From Rhizobiales bacterium IMCC20636 (lineage in GTDB: Bacteria; Pseudomonadota; Alphaproteobacteria; Rhizobiales; GCA-2746425): DNA of 64,000 nucleotides. A program made the position numbers and the translations under genes. This document shows, in pieces, positions 60,873 to 64,000 of the stretch. Every line of letters begins with the position of its first letter. The first letter of the stretch is position 1. The notes below the pieces were generated by a model. It saw only the letters and a program-made list of their open reading frames with translations, was not told the origin of the DNA and did no database searches. Where the stretch lies: assembly GCA_016865015.1 (NCBI GenBank), contig CP018226.1, positions 1,457,001 through 1,521,000 of the forward strand. The letters are read 5' to 3'.

Positions 60873-61631
60873 ATGACGCAGGACAAGTTTTCGGTTGCGA
60901 ATGAATTTGGTCAACCTGTGGGCACGCCCGTTTCAGGCTGGAACGGAAGCCGATTTCCAACCGGGGAACTGCTGGAAGGGCGCTTGTGTCGCCTTGAGGC
61001 ATTGGCTGTCTATCGACATGGCGATGATTTGGCCGACGCATTTGCGCTGGATGAAGAGGGGCGGATCTGGACCTATATGGCATCCGGGCCGTTTGGCACG
61101 AAAACTGGGTTGACAGACTGGATTACGAAGGTCAGCGCAGGCCGCGATCCGATGTTTTATGCCATTGTTGATAAAGCGAGCTCAAAGGCGTTGGGCATTG
61201 CGAGCTACATGCGCATTGCACCCGAGGCAGGGTCCATCGAGGTCGGGAGTATTGCCTATTCTCCATTGATGCAGCGGACGCCATTGGCGACGGAAGCCAT
61301 GTTCTTGATGATGGCGCACGCTTTCGAAACCCTTGGATATCGCCGCTATGAGTGGAAATGCGACAGTCTGAACGCAGCCTCACGCAAGGCCGCCGAACGG
61401 TATGGCTTCATCTTTGAAGGGATTTTTCGTCAAGCACTGGTCTATAAGGGGCGCAACCGGGATACAGCATGGTTCTCCATCCTGGATTATGAATGGCCCG
61501 CTATCAAGGCAGCCTTTACCGCTTGGCTCGATCCTGAAAATTTCGACAGCAATGGACGACAGAAACTCAGGCTGGCCGACCTGATTGATCAGCAACGGGG
61601 TACTGGTGAGGACATCTCGCAGCCGCGATAG
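60873..61631 (+). CDS. GNAT-family N-acetyltransferase (RimJ/RimL type)
   Basis: A 252-residue acetyltransferase-like protein. The core (about residues 35-205) begins EGRLCRLEALAVYRHGDDLA. It includes IEVGSIAYSPLMQRTPLATE and WKCDSLNAASRKAAERYGF, the usual acetyl-CoA-binding and C-terminal parts of the RimL-like group. The C-terminal tail of about 30 residues is charged. Target unknown. It starts 5 bp after the TauE-type gene, so the two are probably cotranscribed. Confidence 0.83.
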   Translation: MTQDKFSVANEFGQPVGTPVSGWNGSRFPTGELLEGRLCRLEALAVYRHGDDLADAFALDEEGRIWTYMASGPFGTKTGLTDWITKVSAGRDPMFYAIVDKASSKALGIASYMRIAPEAGSIEVGSIAYSPLMQRTPLATEAMFLMMAHAFETLGYRRYEWKCDSLNAASRKAAERYGFIFEGIFRQALVYKGRNRDTAWFSILDYEWPAIKAAFTAWLDPENFDSNGRQKLRLADLIDQQRGTGEDISQPR

Positions 61632-61710
61632 TCCAAGTAACCAACAATGATGCTTACTGACGGCTCCACTTATTTTTGACGAGTTACTGTTGTGTTTTTT
61701 TACGGGGTGA

Positions 61711-61737
61711 TGTCGATTTCTCATCGAACCGTTCGTC
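61711..61737 (+). promoter_or_regulatory. ECF42-type promoter of the YCII/sigma pair
   Basis: TGTCGA (61711-61716), 17 bp, CGTC (61734-61737). This matches the published ECF42 promoter form, TGTCGA at -35 and CG(A/T)C at -10, and lies 51 bp before the YCII start, which fits control by the sigma factor encoded downstream. Confidence 0.72.
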
Positions 61738-61788
61738 TGGATTGTACAGGGGCACGGTGCTTCTGTTTCAAATCAGGGAAATGTTCCA

Positions 61789-62142
61789 ATGCAATATATG
61801 CTTCTTATCTATTCAGCTGAAGGTTCCGGACCACAGCCGGGCACGCCAGAATTCGGACCCTTCATGCAGGGCTATATGGATTTCACCGAAAAAGTAAAAA
61901 CGGAAGGCAAGTTTGTTGCCGGAGATGCCTTGCAGCCGATCGCGACAGCCACCACGCTGTCCATTCGGGATGGCAAGACCGACATGATGGACGGACCATT
62001 TGCAGAAACCAAAGAACAGTTGGGCGGCTATTACCTGCTGGACTGCACTGATCTGGATGAAGCTTTGAACTATGCGGCGATGATTCCGACAGCAACTTAT
62101 GGACGCATTGAAGTGCGACCTTTGATTATCTGGGACAATTAG
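61789..62142 (+). CDS. YCII-related (DGPF) protein, partner of an ECF42 sigma factor
   Basis: A 117-residue protein of the YCII/DGPF family. It begins QYMLLIYSAEGSGPQPGTPE and carries the diagnostic DGPFAETKEQLGGYYLLDC. The family is found next to ECF42 sigma factors in many bacteria, as here (81 bp before the sigma gene). No activity is proved; a regulatory or small-ligand role is suspected. A matching ECF42 promoter lies upstream. Confidence 0.9.
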   Translation: MQYMLLIYSAEGSGPQPGTPEFGPFMQGYMDFTEKVKTEGKFVAGDALQPIATATTLSIRDGKTDMMDGPFAETKEQLGGYYLLDCTDLDEALNYAAMIPTATYGRIEVRPLIIWDN

Positions 62143-62223
62143 AACCTCGACCTGAGACAGGGCGGTTCTGGTGCCTGTATCTGCATATGTGATAATTCTG
62201 TCTAAACATGAACAGAGCAATTT

Positions 62224-63480
62224 ATGCTGCCCCCACATTCTCTCCAGCAGGCCATTGAAAAGACCGTTCGAGACGAGTGGGGGCGCATTCTGGCTGCGCT
62301 GGTGAAAACACTGGGTGATTTTCAACTGGCTGAAGACAGTCTGCAGGACGCGGTCATTTCGGCGATGCAGCACTGGCAGACCTACGGACTTCCGCGCAGT
62401 CCCGCAGCCTGGCTGATCACCACGGCCCGGCGAAAGGCGATAGACAGGCTGCGCCGTGATCAAAACTTCAATTCCAAACAGGCGGAAATCTCTTATCTGC
62501 TTGATCTGGAGCATCAGGCCGGGGATGCGTTTCAGCCGGAACTCATTCCGGACAAGCGTCTGGAAATGATTTTCACATGCTGCCATCCCGCCCTTGAGGA
62601 AAAGACGCGGGTGGCCCTGACATTGCGAACGCTTGGCGGACTCACAACAGAGGAAATTGCTGCTGCGTTTCTGGACCGGCCCGATGCCATGGCGCAGCGT
62701 CTTGTGCGGGCAAAAAAGAAGATAGCACTTGCAGGAATTCCCTATCAGGTTCCGGACCATCTGGTCCTTCCTGAGCGGCTGTCATCCGTTCTGGGTGTGC
62801 TGTATCTGATCTTCAACGCAGGTTACACCGGCGGTGTTGGCGAGACCCCTGTCAGGTCAGATTTGACTGATGAAGCCATTCGCCTGACCCGCATCATTTG
62901 CGAATTATTGCCCGATGAACCGGAAGTGGGCGGTCTGTTGGCGCTGATGCTGCTGCATGATTCCCGCCGTTTTTCGCGCGGTGATGCCAATGGCAATCTG
63001 GTGCCGCTGGAACTGCAAAACCGGAAACGTTGGGATGTCTCGAAAATCACCGAAGGGGCAGCGCTGCTGGAAGATATACTCCCGAAGCAACGTGTCGGAC
63101 CGTATCAGGTTCAGGCCGCGATCAGTGCTCTGCACGCACAAAGCGCTTCATGGGAGGAGACCGACTGGCCTCAAATCGAAGCGCTGTATCAGATGTTGTA
63201 CAGGATGCAGCCAACGCCAGTGGTCTATATCAATCTGGCCGTTGCGGTTTCTTATGCGCGCTCAACCGATGTTGCACTGACCATGCTGGATGCTGTTGCC
63301 GATGACGGGCGCCTGAACAGGTATCAGCCATTTTTCGCGGCCAAAGCGGATGTATTGAGCCGTGCTGGCAATCCAAGGGCGGCGAAAGCATGCTTTCAAA
63401 CCGCCATTGACCTGGCGACAAACTCTTTCGAGAGACAGTTCTTGCAACAAAAAATCCTCAGCCTTGATGAGGCTGAATAG
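62224..63480 (+). CDS. ECF sigma factor of group ECF42 with C-terminal extension
   Basis: A 418-residue sigma factor, about twice the length of simple ECF sigmas. Region 2 is RILAALVKTLGDFQLAEDSL with AWLITTARRKAIDRLRRDQN, and region 4 is TLRTLGGLTTEEIAAAFLDR. The C-terminal 220 residues (from about 190) are the helical extension of the ECF42 group, which is thought to replace an anti-sigma factor. It is paired with the YCII gene under a TGTCGA-N17-CGTC promoter, so positive self-control is likely. The signal is unknown. Confidence 0.9.
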   Translation: MLPPHSLQQAIEKTVRDEWGRILAALVKTLGDFQLAEDSLQDAVISAMQHWQTYGLPRSPAAWLITTARRKAIDRLRRDQNFNSKQAEISYLLDLEHQAGDAFQPELIPDKRLEMIFTCCHPALEEKTRVALTLRTLGGLTTEEIAAAFLDRPDAMAQRLVRAKKKIALAGIPYQVPDHLVLPERLSSVLGVLYLIFNAGYTGGVGETPVRSDLTDEAIRLTRIICELLPDEPEVGGLLALMLLHDSRRFSRGDANGNLVPLELQNRKRWDVSKITEGAALLEDILPKQRVGPYQVQAAISALHAQSASWEETDWPQIEALYQMLYRMQPTPVVYINLAVAVSYARSTDVALTMLDAVADDGRLNRYQPFFAAKADVLSRAGNPRAAKACFQTAIDLATNSFERQFLQQKILSLDEAE

Positions 63481-63510
63481 ATTTTTTGTCCCGAGCCCTG
63501 GGTGCCGAAC

Positions 63511-64000
63511 TCAGCTGTTTCCTTCTATCTGCTTCAATGCGGTTTCGATTTTACCGACTGCCGTGTCCACATCATCCATTTTGTCCAGTCCGAACAGGCC
63601 GAGGCGGAAGGTCGAGAAGTCGGATGGTTCATCGCACATCAGTGGCACACCAGCCGCGATCTGCATGCCCTGTGCAGCAAATTTCTTGCCGTTCTGGATG
63701 TCAGGGTCGGTGGTATAGCTGACAACGACACCCGGTGCTTCAAAACCAGAGGCGGCAACACTCTTATAGCCATGATCTGCCAGCAATTTGCGAACGCCCT
63801 GGCCAAGTTCCATCTGTTGGTCGCGCAGTTTTTCAAAGCCATGCTCGCGGCTTTCCAGCATTGTATTTCGAAAGCCGGTCAGTGCATCGGTGGGCATGGT
63901 GGAATGATAGGCATGGCCGCCCTTTTCATAGGCCTGCATGATCTGATGCCATTTGGCCAGATCGACAGCAAAGCTTGAACTTTTCGTTTCCGGCAGGACA
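63511..64000 (-). CDS. Class V aminotransferase (alanine-glyoxylate/serine-pyruvate type), C-terminal part
   Basis: The reading frame is open to the window edge, so this is the C-terminal 162 residues. It shows SSSFAVDLAKWHQIMQAYE, GGHAYHSTMPTDALTGFR and SDFSTFRLGLFGLDKMDDVD, which are typical of the small domain of alanine-glyoxylate and related aminotransferases. The PLP lysine lies beyond the window. The gene is cut off, not broken. It follows the sigma factor gene convergently. Confidence 0.82.
   Translation of the reverse strand, partial: VLPETKSSSFAVDLAKWHQIMQAYEKGGHAYHSTMPTDALTGFRNTMLESREHGFEKLRDQQMELGQGVRKLLADHGYKSVAASGFEAPGVVVSYTTDPDIQNGKKFAAQGMQIAAGVPLMCDEPSDFSTFRLGLFGLDKMDDVDTAVGKIETALKQIEGNS

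Overview
The window reads as a chromosomal segment of an alphaproteobacterium, most likely a marine or coastal member of the Hyphomicrobiales (Rhizobiales). This is inferred from the RpoD C-terminal tail at the left edge, several promoters of the alphaproteobacterial general-stress (EcfG) type, the abundance of ABC and tripartite tricarboxylate (TTT) uptake systems, and two sulfatases. No rRNA genes, CRISPR arrays or intact insertion sequences were seen. One tRNA gene (CAT anticodon, probably tRNA-Ile2) is present.

Layout. 1-3.5 kb: end of rpoD with its terminator, then housekeeping genes (glutathione transferase, YjbQ, acyl-CoA thioesterase, SIMPL protein, tRNA). 3.5-16.6 kb: a divergent catabolic locus. 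Leftward lie lacI, mocA, SDR, sulfatase and lactonase. Rightward lie a CUT1 sugar ABC transporter, two enolase-superfamily dehydratases, an L-rhamnose-type mutarotase and a DHDPS-family lyase. Two LacI-type operators sit between the two arms. Together these look like uptake, desulfation and non-phosphorylative breakdown of a deoxy-sugar such as rhamnose or fucose. 16.7-24 kb: a peptide/nickel-type ABC operon with an unrecognised conserved gene and an RpiR regulator. 24.2-32.4 kb: a small lipoprotein, a phyH-lacI pair with two perfect palindromic operators, then LysR divergent from a sulfatase and a TTT transporter.

32.4-36.2 kb is an accessory block: an orphan ParB-like protein, an S24 (CI/LexA-like) repressor with ATAGG-N6-CCTAT operators, two tiny ORFs, a DnaA-domain-IV-like protein and an unknown protein. 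36.2-44.3 kb: LysR, a second peptide-type ABC transporter and a stand-alone allophanate hydrolase. 44.3-46.4 kb: an arsenic operon with two unrelated arsenate reductases and ArsH but no efflux pump.

46.6-54.2 kb is the most striking region. Seven GGAAC-N16-(T/C/G)GTT promoters, each correctly placed and oriented, precede two paralogous 24-residue membrane peptides, a DAG kinase/PAP2 pair, a DUF1206 protein, a PRC-barrel protein, a small secreted protein and an L,D-transpeptidase/extensin pair. It looks like an envelope-remodelling island of the general stress response. 54.3-64 kb: a YHS protein, a small membrane protein, a DUF4387-AtuA-TTT transporter operon of unknown substrate, a TauE-type permease, a GNAT enzyme, a YCII/ECF42 sigma pair with a matching ECF42 promoter, and a truncated class V aminotransferase at the edge.
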